Source: Monomorium pharaonis (lineage: Eukaryota > Arthropoda > Insecta > Hymenoptera > Formicidae). Taken from it: a stretch of DNA of 64,000 nucleotides. Position 1 is the first letter of the stretch; every line of letters starts with the position of its first letter. The stretch covers positions 7,125,276-7,189,275 of the forward strand of contig NC_050472.1 in NCBI RefSeq assembly GCF_013373865.1, read 5' to 3'. This document shows positions 22,401 through 36,684 of this stretch, one piece after another. The translations under genes were made by a program, and so were the position numbers. The notes under the pieces are model-generated. The model made no database searches. It was not told where the DNA came from and worked only from the letters and a program-made list of their open reading frames with translations.

Positions 22401-25400
22401 TGTTATAACTGCAAAATGTTTTCTAAATGGTTGAATCACTTTTTGCGGTGATATTGTTCCATTTCTTTCAACTTGGAATTATTAAAATCAGAGCGATGGA
22501 CGACTTCGAATTTAGTGGTCATTACATTGATACAATAGGTGACTTTAAACAACTTCCATTAAGAGCGTTTCGGTAAGATTATTTTATTCTTAAGGAACTT
22601 TAATTAATATTATATGCAATATTTGATAGAACAAAAAGAATTATACATTTATTATGATATATATTTTAAATGTGAATTAATTTAGTGCCTTTAGCTTCAT
22701 TCAAGTTCGTAGTAATGTAATAAATTTTCCCCAAAGTGCAAAATTTTTTTCAACATCTAGATGGTCTCTTGAGATTCTCCATTTTTACCTTACACAGAGC
22801 TTTCTGCTCTAATTAACTCTAATATACCAAGCAATTATTTGTTTCTGGTTTCTGTTTGTTTTAATTATTTGTTCTCGAATGCAAATTGCACGTACATACG
22901 TATTGCAGCTTTTTGCGCGCAAGATGTCATCTGCTCCAATCTGACGTAAATGACGACACTATTTTAAGACATAATTTTCATCGTGGGGGAGCAAAGGAAG
23001 GTCAAAAACTTGTTTTTTATTTTTCGCGAGTGTTATAAGAACTACTGGTAGTATCTGCGATGGAGTATTCTTGAAACCAGTGTAACGTTGTTCACATTTT
23101 ACCCAAGAAGTCGATTATATTAACAATTTCTGAGGACACAACTTTTTGAATTGTGTTTTGTGTAAAGCAACTGAAATCTAATCGTGTTTTGTAATGCACT
23201 GCAACGTAAAGTATTTAATTTAATTAATTTAATAAAAAACATCTAAATCTAATAAACATATAAGAATAAAATAATTTGAAATAAAATAATTTGACGTAAA
23301 AATTTGTATTACCTGCAAGACTTACAAATAACATGTTTATTGAATTTTAATAATAAAACAGTTCATAAAGTTAGAATAAAAGTTAGAACAAATTTCGGAA
23401 GTACGACAATCACTATGCCTTACATCGAGTCAATCGGTGGTGACTCCAAAGAAGACTCTAAAAATCTCCAGTTGGCTACACTTACTGAAGATTACGCGAT
23501 CAAATCGAAAATTGCGTGTTCGATCTGGGTGGAAAAGAAAAATGATCGGTCCACCCGGATGTTGGCTCGCTTTCTTAGGTAACAACCGCATTAACAATTA
23601 CTATTGTCATCACTAAGGCTTTTCTGCTTTTCGTTACAGCGAATACAGTTTCATTCATGACAGCCACTATATGTAGTGAGTACTAAGCGCTACATCAATG
23701 CACGATGTGACATGAATATCTTATTAACAACACATTATTAAAAATTTTACGCCATTTTGTTGATTATAATGTCATTAAAGATAACAAATTTGTGTGTAAT
23801 TTTTTGTTTATTGCTTATTGCTGAAATAATCAGTTTTATCATTTTGCTTGTTTTAATGCATGGTGAGTTTTGTGTTTGTATAAATAAACGGTAATTGTGA
23901 ATAAAAAATAGGATACTTTTATTTTATAATCTTTAAGTTGTTGTAGAATGATTAGAATGGTGATATTATGAGATGGTTATTTTACGTGCATGGTTTCGTT
24001 ATTTATGATTAAAATAAAAATTTAGAAAATATAGAATAGAAAAATATAGAAGAACAGTTGTGAGAAAAATATTCTTTGTATTATTTAGTACATTTTTTGT
24101 GAATGTATTATTTTTATTGTTATTTAATAATTATTAACATTTTTAATGTTATTTCCAGCACTCGAGATCAAGATCAAGCAACAAACGCCGAAGATGTATT
24201 ATTTGACATGTTTAAGAATGAGGAGACTGGTCTTATATCAGTGGGGCAATTTTTAGCTGTATGTACGACAGAATAATATATAACTATTTACAACTAACTG
24301 TAACATTTTCCATAGAGATATATTCGTGAAATGATTAAATAAAAACGTAAAACAATAAAAATTTATACACAGACACGTATGAACATAATATTTATATTAA
24401 TCTTAAGGCTCTAAGGATAACCGGCTTGCGGAAGACTGATCCTCGACTTCAAGAATTTATAGACAATCTTAAGAAAGAGCACGCCAAAAATAATGATCGT
24501 GCCAAGGCTATATCACACGAAACACAGAAACTAGATAGAGAACAATTTAGAAAGTGAGCCTCAAACAATAACTTATATACAATACGTATATTTTAAGTAT
24601 TACATTTATTTTAAGGTATTCTGTGACGGAATAAATTCTCAGTTAAAATTATTTTTTAAAGAGCTATTTGAGAAAAGCTTCTAAACTCCCTTAAATAATA
24701 TTTAAAATGAGAAAAGCTTAGTTTATAAATTTTGTTTATAAGCATCCACGACAAATAGTATCTTTGCAACAAATAACAGTACATTGCTTCTTTCTTTCTC
24801 AGAATCATAAATGCCAATATTGTTCTGATCTCGCGAGCATTCAGGCATCAGTTCATAATTCCTGACTGGTCAGGCTTTACAAAGCATATCGAGGATTTTT
24901 ATTGGAAATGCAAGACGAACACCGAGGGCAAGGTCGCCTCCTATATACCGCAGTTAGCCAGGATGAATCCGGAATATTGGGGCGTATCCGTGTGCACCAT
25001 CGACGGCCAGCGATTTAGCATTGGCGATACCTCAATACCGTTCACCCTTCAAAGCTGCAGCAAACCTTTGACCTATGCGATAGCCTTGGACAGGCTGGGT
25101 CAGGAAGTGGTGCATCAATACGTTGGTCAAGAGCCGTCCGGTAGAAATTTCAACGAGCTCGTACTCGATTATAGTAGTAAGTGCCACTTAAGCAATTAAA
25201 CATTTAACGCAATTTAAATAGAATAATAAAAAAGATCATAAACTTTTTAATTAAACTAAATGTAAACCTAATTGAAAACTAGCAAAAAGTTAACAAATGC
25301 AAAAGAATATTCAAGACTTTTTACTTTTAAAATTTGTATTCGTAAGATTTTCCGATACAAATGAATATCTTTATAGAAAAGCCACACAATCCGATGATCA

Positions 25401-28400
25401 ACGCCGGCGCGATATTGGTTTGCTCGCTTCTGAAAACGTTAGTCAAACCGGAAATGGGTTTGGCAGAGAAATTCGATTTCGCGATGAATTATTTCAAACG
25501 ACTGGCCGGTGGTGAAAATCTCGGGTTTAATAACGCCGTTTTCCTGTCGGAGCGAGAGGCAGCCGACCGAAATTATGCTTTAGGATTTTACATGAGGGAG
25601 CACAAGTGTTATCCAGACAAGACGAATCTACAGGAAGTTATGGATTTCTATTTTCAGGTAAATATTTCTTTCCTTGTATTTATTCAAACAGTCTAAATAA
25701 AACATTGCATGTTCTTTTTAATTATGAAGAATAAAAGTTGAGACTTCTAAAAAGTTTTGCTGTTGTATAATTAAACATTCAATATTTTTTTGCAAAATAA
25801 GCATGAGTCTTACATTTTTTAATGAGACATTTTAATGTATCTTGGTATAATTCGTGTCTTTCAACGTCACGTGTCTACTAAGACGAGAATAAATCGCCTC
25901 TATTTCTATTTTGGTAACGACTCGTGTACGCGTGTGTATGCAACGCACTGACAATGAATTATATTTTTATTGGCAAGTGCTGTGCTATGGAAGCAAATTG
26001 TGAGACGATGGCAGTAATGGCAGCAACCCTAGCGAATGGTGGCATTTGTCCGATTACCGAGGAAAAGGTCTTAAAACCAGACAGCGTCCGTGATGTTCTG
26101 AGTCTTATGCACAGCTGCGGCATGTACGACTATAGTGGACAATTCGCATTTAAAGTGAGTGCAAAAAGATAAAATACATCGATTAATATATTAAAAATAT
26201 AAATATAATTGAAAGAATATTGCTGGAATAAACACTTTTTAAAAGAATTCCTATATTTTTTTTACAATTTCTACGTAATCTTATAATTTCTCTTAAAATT
26301 TTTTTAATTTCTTATATGAATTGGAACACTTATTAAAAATGCAAAGAAAAGCCGTCTATGACTTTTTAAGAATTTTTTATATCTAATGTTAAATCGTTTC
26401 TGTGAAGTAAGACAAACAAGTAAGTAATACTAAAAATAAAAAAACGTTTTTCTTCTCTAAAAAAATGTATATCTCTGTATTATATAAATTAATATCTTAA
26501 TTTTGTCTTTTTTTTGTTGTTATTAATTGAAAACGTTTTACACTATAATTTGCAACTTTTATAGGCAATTTATTTATCATATATTAATAATATTGATGTC
26601 AAATATAGTAACTTTATAGAAATTACATATTAATCCTTATATTCACAAATGGATACAAATGTACTCATTTGACTAGTTTTTCTGAAAATTGTTTATGCTC
26701 CTGTCAACATTTTTTAAATTGCGCCCGTGTTATCGCGATTTGATTATTGAAAAATGCTTTTACTTTAATTTTTAAAAACTGGAATTAAAAAATATATTGC
26801 ATTAAAGTTTATATACGCCTCGGCCACAACAGGGGTACAAATTATGAGTTTATTTGTATTGATTGTGGAACAATGTAAGTACATTTGTTCTTGGACACAA
26901 GGGTTAAAGAATTCTGTATTTCATTCTAGGTTGGCATACCGGCGAAATCTGGTGTATCAGGAAGCCTTCTCGTGGTAATACCAAATGTCATGGGAATTTG
27001 CACGTGGTCTCCACCCTTGGATCCGCTTGGCAACTCCTGTCGAGGTGTGCAGTTCTGTGAAGAGCTAGTGAACGAATTTAATTTTCACAGGTGACAATAA
27101 AAAAAAAATCAACTTTTTACTTAAAAAACAACAAAAAACTTTTCAGCAAATGTAAAGAAATAGGTATTTAAAATTTTCAAAAACAGTTTTCTTAAATTAA
27201 ATATTACAAGATTAAAAATTTGTATGAATTCTAATTTAATATATTGTAAATTTTAATATATTGTGTAGATTGTGTAGATTATTTATTAGACAATTATCTT
27301 GAAATATTTTTTTTCTAATTTTTGCTTTTTCTTGCTTGTAATTTATGTCTTTATAACAGTGGATGTTATATGATCAGAAACTCAATTTTTTTCTTTACTT
27401 TGTTTTTCTCGAGTAGTTACTAATTTAGTTTATATTTCACACTATGACTACAGGTACGATAATTTAAAGCACGCGACAAACAAGAGAGATCCTAGACGAC
27501 ACAAATACGAAACGAAAGGTCTCTCGATCGTTAATCTTCTGTTCAGCGCTGCCAGTGGTGACGTCACAGCGATGAGAAGGTAAGACACTCTTTTAAAAAA
27601 GCTGTTTAATAAAGATAAACGGATCTGAGTTGCGCGTTCTTTCTTATTATTATATAATATTTTTGTATCCGAGAGGATTAGTTAAGTGTCAACAAAATAT
27701 CCACAAGCATTAATGGAGACAAAGCAGTATTAGAAGAATGCAGTTATCTTAGTTTTGATTGTTATCGCACACTTGTAATTTCAGACATCGATTGAGTGGG
27801 ATGGACATGACATTGTCGGATTACGACGGCAGAACGGCGTTGCACTTGGCCGCCAGCGAAGGTCATCTGGATTGCGTCGAGTTTCTGATCGAACATTGCG
27901 GAGTCCCACATGATCCCAAGGATAGGTACGACTTGAGCGCTGTCTCAAGATCAAGTTACAATAATTATTTTAACAATTTAGTACTCTGGTAACGAATTTT
28001 TCATGACTGTTATAAAAAAGTGATCTTTTAAAATTGTTTTAAAGCATTTTCTTTGTTTTTACGAAATAAAAAATATACGCGTACTCTCTTGTTCTGATCT
28101 TTAATTTATAAATTGTTTAATATATTCAAAAATAGAAATTAAATTCTATATTCTCTATTTCTTAAACGTTTGCTATTTTCTTTTAGAAATAATTGTTTTT
28201 ATTATATATTTTTTAATTTCTATTTTTGTATACATAATATTCTTTAATTAATAATTTCGGAAGATGAAATAAAAGTAAATTGCATGTGATTGTGTTGAAG
28301 AATTATTTTTCTCATAATTAAAAAGCTATTGTTTTAGATGGGGCAAACGACCGGTCGACGAAGCCGAGACTTTCGGGCACATGCAGGTAGTGGAGTACTT

Positions 28401-28512
28401 GAACAACTACGCTCTCGTCCATAAGACCGAGCTAGAGAACAAGCAGAACGAGTCTATCGATGATGACAATGACTCGTGTCGAAAACCGCCGGAAACGGCG
28501 GTGCAGTCGTGA
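19480..28512 (+). CDS. GLS: Glutaminase, kidney type (mitochondrial isoform shown)
   Basis: Hydrolyses glutamine to glutamate and ammonia. Exons: 19480-19554, 21248-21345, 24159-24258, 24408-24553, 24803-25176, 25377-25657, 25978-26154, 26930-27090, 27454-27579, 27785-27925 and 28338-28512, all GT/AG with matching phase (617 residues). The N-terminus (MLKLVRIGVNGLRRLHSTGR) is Arg-rich, as in a mitochondrial presequence. EF-hand-like region: EDVLFDMFKNEETGLISV. Catalytic domain: YWGVSVCTIDGQR, then SCSKPLTYAIA with catalytic Ser224 and Lys227, KPHNPMINAGA, MHSCGMYDYSGQFAF and PAKSGVSGSLLVVIPNVMG. C-terminal ankyrin repeats: DGRTALHLAASEGHLDCVEF and the following exon. Length and domain order match animal GLS. 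Two other first exons (separate entries) replace the presequence. All conserved residues that I can check are intact. Confidence 0.97.
21686..22062. repeat. Foldback repeat, family member 2
   Basis: TAATTTTAAGATAATAAAAT near 21699 and the complement of TAGTATCTTAAAATTAAACA near 22045 form inverted arms. The arm motif is shared with 16508-16610. AT-rich filler, no coding content. It lies in the glutaminase 5' intron region. Confidence 0.45.
22496..22572 (+). CDS. GLS: Glutaminase alternative first exon 2
   Basis: An ATG opens MDDFEFSGHYIDTIGDFKQL then PLRAFR, ending at a consensus donor (TTTCG|GTAAGATT) with two bases carried. This is exactly the phase that exon 24159-24258 needs (CG+C ACT CGA). 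The predicted protein has 585 residues and begins acidic, without a mitochondrial presequence, suggesting a cytosolic form (inference). Splice strength and phase argue against chance, but no transcript evidence exists here. Confidence 0.6.
23415..23578 (+). CDS. GLS: Glutaminase alternative first exon 3
   Basis: An ATG opens 54 codons (MPYIESIGGDSKEDSKNLQL ... RMLARFL) ending at AG|GTAACA with two bases carried, again in phase with exon 24159-24258. The predicted isoform has 614 residues, or 626 if the neighbouring microexon is included. It is mixed acidic/basic with no obvious presequence at the extreme N-terminus. The local GC content is higher than its surroundings. Confidence 0.65.
23640..23675 (+). 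CDS. GLS: Glutaminase in-frame microexon (36 bases)
   Basis: Flanked by a good acceptor (TTTTCGTTACAG) and donor (GTGAGTAC). It is 36 bases long, so phase is kept. Spliced between first exon 3 and exon 24159 it adds EYSFIHDSHYMY. It is therefore a candidate cassette exon. Alone it is short enough to be chance, but the splice sites are strong on both sides and the frame has no stop. Confidence 0.5.
26270..26350. repeat. Dispersed repeat copy 2
   Basis: Counterpart of 17460-17540, sharing ATATGAATTGGAACAC and the surrounding T-rich text. It lies in a glutaminase intron. Confidence 0.4.
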
Positions 28513-28732
28513 ACAATATACGACGACAAATTTATGTAAAATTAGAGTGAATCGAGAACGAGGGCAGTAATGAGGAAGATGTGAAAGAAGCTGTCGATCA
28601 AAAGAAGTAAGATAACATATCGATCATAGTAATAGTAGAACGAGGTCACAAAGAAATTTTAAAAGCCTTTATCTTATTATATTTAATGTGGGTATTTTCC
28701 AATGTTAGTGATGACTATTATTCACAAACTTT

Positions 28733-28738
28733 AATAAA
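28733..28738 (+). terminator. Polyadenylation signal AATAAA, glutaminase
   Basis: A hexamer about 220 bases past the glutaminase stop, the first canonical signal downstream. Confidence 0.5.
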
Positions 28739-31700
28739 TTTAACGAATTTTCATCAACTTTAAACGGACAATAACGGGGAACAATAATTTTATCTTATTT
28801 TTTGAACGCATGACCTCGTTCTATTTACGCGCGATAGAATTATCTTAACATTGGGCAGCATATTCAGATTAAAAGAACTGTGATTAATATTACGTATGCG
28901 TCTTTTTCCATAATTTTAGTTTAGTACTAAAAGACTATGAAACTCGTATGTTTCATTACTTCATTAATTTATATTTTACTCAAACCTCGTATCTTTCATT
29001 ATTGATCATACATTCGTTCTTTAAGATACACTTATTTTTTCATGTTTTAACTGTATATACAATAGAAACTTCTAATTTACATATCAAATCATTAAAAGTA
29101 CAAATCAAGGTTCTTAAGAACATTTTTTTATTCGGTTTTCAAGTTTGGTAGTATAGTTTTTATTATTTACGATGATTTATAGAGAAAACATACATTATAT
29201 TACACTGTTCAAAAATTTTGAAATTTATTCGAATTTTATAAAAAGTTCAATATATATCAATTAAAAAATTTTTTTGAATTTATATATAAATTGAATATAT
29301 TTTAACAAATAATTTTCCTATTTTTTACAACACTTTAATTATAAAGTTATAAAACATGTTCTAAGAAATAAATTATAAAAAGATTTGATGAAAAAAAATT
29401 ATTTCTAGAAAAGCATTTTAAAGCTTAGAAAATCTACTTTAAAATAATTTTTTGTTAATGTTTATCCAATGATTTTTTTAAGCTGCAGTATTTTAAAGTA
29501 AAGAAAAATATAATTAAAAAATGTGTCAATTTTTAATTTTATGTAAATTAGAAACAAAGTATATAATCCTTAAAAAAGTAAAACTTATATCATTTTCACA
29601 ATGTACTTTGACAATTTTTTATGATTTTGTTCACTAAAATACTTTTCGTGAAATGCCAGAAAATCCTAAACATTTTTAAACCTATAGATGATAGTACACA
29701 TTGTGATTTTAACTATATGAGTCTTAATTTCTAATAATGTTATTTATTAAAAATTACAAGAAATATAACAAAAAATAAGAATAAATTCTTTGTTTTTTAA
29801 AGATCTGCTTAAAAAACAAGAAAATAGAATAAAACAGGGGATAAATTGTTGAATTTGTTCGATAATGTATTTTTTTTGCTAAAATACTGACATAAAAAAT
29901 TTGTTCGTTTTAAAATAAGAATCATATAAATTGAAAAATTTAAATAAACGTAAACTAAAAATTAAATAAACGTTAATATACGTAAATGTGTAATATATAA
30001 GAGACATTCTCTCTGTTCAACATTTCCATTTTTTATTTCTCAATTTTTCTTGATTTCTTTTACAATTAAATCTACTTAGTTTAAATAATACAAAAATGAT
30101 ATCTTTTTTCTCAAGACATTGACAATATATTCAATATATTGTCTTGACAGTGGCACTTATTCTCTATTTAATTGTGAAAATAGTAATTCATATTTCTACA
30201 ATGGCACATAAATACATAAATAACGAGCTAATCGGGAAATACAGATGTTATCTCGTAGAAATTCTTCGTAACAAATCGCGTGAATCGCGAATTAAGCATA
30301 TCTTTCTGAATGTGGTTTCTGTAGAGTTTTAGAGATCCTCGAAGATATGAAAGATTTCGCAAGCGTTCACCGTGAGAGGAAAATATTTAAAAAAATATTA
30401 CTTAATGTGATATCTTAATGCATATTGCATTTTACAACGTTTCATTTTTTTTATCACTGTCTTCTTAATTTATAACGAGTCTTATGTCTATATTAAAAAT
30501 CAGTTATATTTATCCTTCATATTGATTGATTTTATCGATTATATGAAGAAGAACAGATAATCTGCCGAGATAAATTTTATGTCACTGACAATGAAACGAA
30601 TGAGTCATTAACGTGAGAGTTACTACAATCTATTCTCTTCCACGTATAATATCATCTGCTATAGTACACAGAATATATATGTTGTTTCTGTAGATAAATA
30701 GTTAAATAGATATAACGCCAATTCCGAGTGCAATTATGTAATTATTTTTCAGTGTATGAGCGGGTACTTGAGGTATACTGCCATACTGTTGTTATTGCGC
30801 TATAAATGTGCCGACAGATGCAAAAAGGCTGGAAAAGTCAATTTTTCGCAAATGCGTCAACTAATGATTAAGATTACGCTAATATAGTAGAGATATGTAT
30901 ATTCTACGTATGTTAGATGACTATTTTCGAATAAATTAGCTGGAATCGCTTTATGTAGAGAAAAACCCAATCTTATATTTTCAAATGGACAAAAGATGAC
31001 AATAATATTATTATATCATATATGAGACTATATAATTTTTCCATGTTGGAGGTGGATATATGTTTGCCATATTTATTTGTCAATAAAAGAACAGGATATA
31101 TAGCGTAAAACTATTTGTATAATCTATTAAAAGATACATATTTTTGTTATGTGATCTACTCAAGAAGATAATTAATTACAGTATTAGCAATTAATTAATT
31201 AGAAAGTTTGCGATAAGTTTTATGACGAAAAATCTTTACGTACTTTTTTATGATCATCGTCGTATGTGTATAGTTGCGCTGTGGTTTCTAATGGAACATT
31301 TGTTAAGGGAAATTTGATAATTTCAAGTTCTCTACTTTTAACAAGATTTTACTTATAGTTGGTAAGTGGTTGTGTAAATTTATAATCCAGACCAAGTATT
31401 GCGTCCACCTCTGTACTTGTTCTGTCTATAAAATAAAGTATTAAATAAAAAATAATTTGTCTTTATATTCTATTTATTATAATTAATGTATTTGAAGAAT
31501 TCTTTTTACAAAATTTAAACAACTTTAAAAAACAGAATTTTTAGAAGACATAAAGCTTTTTTTATTATAAATATTATGTATAAATGTAACATTTTTTCTT
31601 CAAGTATATAATAAATATAAGATTAAAGTTTTATATATTAATTTAATATTTAGGAATATTTATTTAAAAAATCTGATTAAAACTTTGTTTCTTGCGGTTG

Positions 31701-34080
31701 GTTCTTGTAGAAATTTTAAATTTATTATTTATTTATACTCTCCGTCTTCTAATTTCTGTTGAACAAAATTGTTCACGCAATTGCTAGAAAATTTAACGTA
31801 ATAAATCAAATTAAAAAAATAGACTTTTTGGGTTTTTATTAAAAATATTTTATTTTTGCTTTTATTACTAATGCATCTTATAATTCTCATATTAATATTG
31901 TAAGATTATAGTAAATATTAATAAACATAATATAAATAAAATCTATAGATATATAAATATATTGTTGTTTATTATGAGTAAATATTTTATAATATAATAA
32001 TTATTTATAATGTGTGCGCAGCTATAATTTCTTTAAAATTAAATATTTTGCGATTATACATTAGAATGCTTGTTATAAAATATAACGACTGCAAAAATGT
32101 AAATTTTGCAAACAATTAAGTGCAATAGAAAAATACAAATGTTTTATTATGTATTTATATTTGAAACATTAAATTTTCAATTTGTTAATAAATAAATGCA
32201 TTGATCACACGATTATCAAGCAGAATGTTTGTATCATGTGAGAGATAACGGACAGATCGTCAAATAAACATTAAACAAGTTTTGCACTCTCGTGACGTAA
32301 TATTATTGCGAAGAACATAAAATGCAGGCTAGAAAGAGAGAAAAGTAATAAATAATAATATTAAAAAATGAAGATTGGCATCAACCTCGACATTGCGCGC
32401 AATATCAGTAATTCTACGCCATCAGTCAAATGCGTTATACGTTTGCTAATGAACGCAAAGCAAGCGCGAATAATCGTTGCAATTTAAAGAGACAGACAAG
32501 CCGTAATAAAACATTATTATTCTACTGACAGTTGGTGCGATAAATGCGTTAAATAAGATGTAATCAAACATATTGAGAATTTAGTTGAATGAAACAAAAT
32601 GTAATTGAATCAATTAAATCTTGTTAATATATTTAAAAATTTAAATATGGACAAGTAATTAAATGCTTTGATTGACGCATTAAAACAGTTTTCCGTTAGA
32701 AAATTTAGTAATATTAACATAAAAGTTTAGTAAATAAAATTTTTTATTAAAAATATGTAATATGTATAAAGTCTTGATTAATATCTTGTATTATTTACTA
32801 TTATTTTTGTATTATTTTGTATTATTTTTGTATTATTTACTAAACTAAAATTGTGTAGCATTAAAAAATTATTACTTTTTTGTTAAATTAATCCTTACAG
32901 TACAATTTAAAAAATGGCACATTATCCAATTCTAAATAATTCACGTCCAACTACTTTTATCTGTTAAAAAAAATTTCCAAAAATTCATAAATGTAAGTTT
33001 TTAAAATAAATTTCTGTACTTTATTTTAAGAAAAAATGTAATACAATTTAATTATTAAAAATTACAAATTAAATAAAAGAGCTATTTGACTTAAAAAATG
33101 TTTTTATAATAAATATATATAAAGTAGATATATAAAGTAGATTTTCTCAATATTTTTGAAAATATCTAAATTATAAACCTTAAAGATACTTTTTATATAT
33201 ATTTATTATAAAAGTTTTATATATAAAAATAAAACTTTTACAATAAATATACATAAAGAATATTTTCTATATTTTTAAAAATGTCAAGAAAATCTACATC
33301 TTACTTAAAATTCTTTATATATGAAAACTTTGTAAAATGTTTTAAAATAAAAAAAAAAGTTTTTTGTAATAATATTTGAAAATTATCTAAAAAAAATTAT
33401 AAATTCCAAAGAAGTCTAAGGTAATTTTTAAGAAATTGATATAAATGTAAACTATAAAAACTTTTTTTTTATATTTGAGATATATTAAATAATTATTTTT
33501 ACTTATGTTGTTGTACACTTTACAATCCCATTACGTATTATCTATAGAAGTTTAGGAGCAATATTCGTTAACGCTATACATTATCCGTGTAAATGCCGAT
33601 AAAATTAATAATAATTTAGTTCTAAACAATGGATGATTAATAATTCGCTACGGAAATACATGAATTACGTCATTGCCATGTATCGCCAAGTACAGTAAAT
33701 ACCGGTGATACCGGAGTTAAGGCACGTAAGAGCTAAACGGTTGGGTTTTCCTAACCGACACCAAATTTTGTTTCTCGGTTGAGCTGCACCGTAACTGATG
33801 AGTCATTTGAAACATTTGAAGGATTCTCGTGAACTTTGGATTTCTGTGCGATTTTATTTCGTAATATTGATATTTATTCGATCTTGATTCATTCATTTCA
33901 CAACGTCAACCGAATCATTGGCTTTTTCGGTCATGTATCTTTTTTAGCGTCAAGTTATTAATTTCATTATTAATTAAATAAAAAATTTTAATTTTTATCG
34001 TATAAAAAATAATTACATTAGTATAATTCTTAAAAATGTTTGTAGTTAAGAAAGTTAACATTTTGGGTAAATATAATGTA

Positions 34081-34224
34081 CTCAGATATCACAGAGATTT
34101 AAAAAGAACTCAATTGTCACAAGAATTATTTTAATAAAAATAATTTTTTTTGCATCTAAAAAAAAAAAATTCATAATTGGTAACATACAATTGAGTTCTT
34201 TTTGAACTCTCTGTGCTATGTGGG
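34081..34224. mobile_element. Small TA-flanked foldback element (MITE-like)
   Basis: A 144-bp hairpin. The left end is CTCAGATATCACAGAG and the right end in reverse complement CCCACATAGCACAGAG. Both continue into AAAAAGAACTCAATTGT, giving arms of about 37 bases. TA sits on both sides. No coding capacity. Confidence 0.75.
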
Positions 34225-36624
34225 TATTCATTAATAATTTATTATAAAATACAAAATTATTGATGTAAGATTTAAATTTATTTTTTATAAGAATTTATGT
34301 TCAATAATTGAATTTTGAATTGAAAGATATAATAAAAACTAATTTTTTATGAAACAATATTATATAAATTTGATAAATTTTTTATACATATAACATGTAC
34401 CTAATTTATATCCATTTATGTATAACAAAATATATAGAATATGATTGGTTTTATATTAATATTACTAATAGGTAAAAAATAAACAATTTTAAGGAAATGT
34501 CGTTCACTCCGTACAATCTTGGCTCGGTCACATCATGGGGATTTCCCCGATTATTGAGATGCACGATGCATCTTCCATAGATTTGTTGACATAAAATTGC
34601 AATTTGAATTAAAGGTTGAAAAATCATTAGTTGAAAATAAAATATTTAAGAATTAAGTAACTCGTTCACGTTTATCATTCGTCATTATAATGACGCATAT
34701 GGAAATAACGAACTACTATCGCAAAGTGGAGATCAGGCGCCCATCATGAATATCTGTGTGCGTTTATGATTAGCGGCGAGGTCGTATTATCGTCAAAGAT
34801 AATTGTTTATTTTCCGGCCGTTTGCGGATATACTTGGAATGAAATCGTTTAAATTCAACTAATTCTGAGTAGCGCTATTTTATATTCGCGCTCAATGGAT
34901 TCCCCATTTCCAATAGGGGAATCTACTGTTAATTATGTAAGAAAATTATGTATGTTATTTGATAATAGATTAATACATTCGGAATATACAAGAAAATTCC
35001 CACGCTATGTTACTGTTTCGCTTACTCTTACTTCTGAGAAATTAAAGCATTTGTTAAAAGTGAAAACATTTTTTTAATATTATACGTTTAAAATTATATT
35101 TAGATATACGTATATACAACATTTAATTTAAATACTGACTAGCAATAACTGAAGAACTATAAAGAAAGAAAGTACATTTAATTTTAAGTATACGTACGAA
35201 AAATATGATATAAAGAATCTGCAAAGTTAACATTTTACAACTAAGTAAAATAACTGTTATCGATTGCAAATTGTGATTTTATAATTTTTAGACGTTTCCA
35301 GATTTCTACAAGCAGTTTTATTGATAGCCAGTCATTGAACCTGACCTTGAAGAACCGGAACGATACAGGTTTCGCAAGAAGCTTGAGGATAGAATCTACA
35401 AAATCTTTTCATATATTTATGACTGGTTAAATTGATTATTGCTTAGTTTTGATTGATAGACTGCAAATATCAGTTAGTTAGTAACAACGGGATAATGCCA
35501 TAATTGTAACAACGATTTAGTGTCTGCTAAATATAATATAAACTATAGTACTTGATAATTGTTCGACATTATTGATAAAATGTTATGAAAAATTTTAAAA
35601 ATTGTTTTTCAAGATTATTAATGTTGTAAAAAAATTAATAAACGATAAAGTCAAATTTAAACATTAAATATGATCAAATACTTAATTCGTAGATTAACGC
35701 ATACAGTTACTTTGTTACTTTTTTGAAATGTGTTTAAATATCATATTTTGTCCAATGTGTTTAATATAGATTTCAGTTTTATTGAAAATTTGTTTATGAG
35801 ATATTGGAAAAAAAATTATAATTTGTTATAAATATTTTTGTTAAGATTTTTGCAACTTTTACAACTTGTGTTTTTAGTTATTTTTTAATTAGAGTAAAAT
35901 TTGTTCTTAGACAGAATTTAGACAGAAAAAGTTTGCTTAAAATTTGAATTATATATTAATATTTAAAAACTCAGACAGAATTCATTCTTCTCATTATATT
36001 CATTCCTTGACCTAATATAGATCTTCAGGAACAAAACCATTAAGATCACGATAAAGGAGAGTGTGTTTCGAGGACTACAATTTTTTTTATCTTATTTCAA
36101 ACAAATCCGTTTGACTTCTATACATTCATTGGTTTTCCCCTGCATTTATTATTATTAATTCCCTTTATATTCACTTTTGTATAGTTATTTTAACAATGAT
36201 TATTACATTTAATTTTATGAACATTTAGCAAATAATGTGTAAGTTTAAAAAAATATTTAATTGTTAATGTCGTTAATTCTGTCAATTTTTTTTCTTTAAT
36301 ACACATGACTACATCGCATGTACAGACTTTGCAATCTTTTTTTAGATGCATGTATGACACTTATATAGATGCTTAGGTTGATTGTAATCATTTATGCTAA
36401 TTTTGTGGAAAGACAGAGAAAAAAAGACAATTCTTCTTTTATAGTGTTATGTTTGTCTGTATTTATATTATTTATGAGTCAAATTTTTTCTGAGTTCTTA
36501 TTTGCTGTTCTCAAATATTTCTCTTTTAAGAGAATTAATGTAACAATCAATAATTTGTACAAGAATGTTATCATACTACTTCTAAAGCAATGTACACCAT
36601 ATTTAAAATATTTTTTTTATATAT

Positions 36625-36625
<1 letters not shown>

Positions 36626-36684
<59 letters not shown>
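36626..36684. repeat. GA microsatellite
   Basis: About 29 AG units with one interruption. Confidence 0.9.

Noticed and set aside
30144..30332. 62-codon hydrophobic frame in the gene-poor interval
   Set aside because: Composition matches AT-rich noncoding DNA and nothing around it supports an exon.
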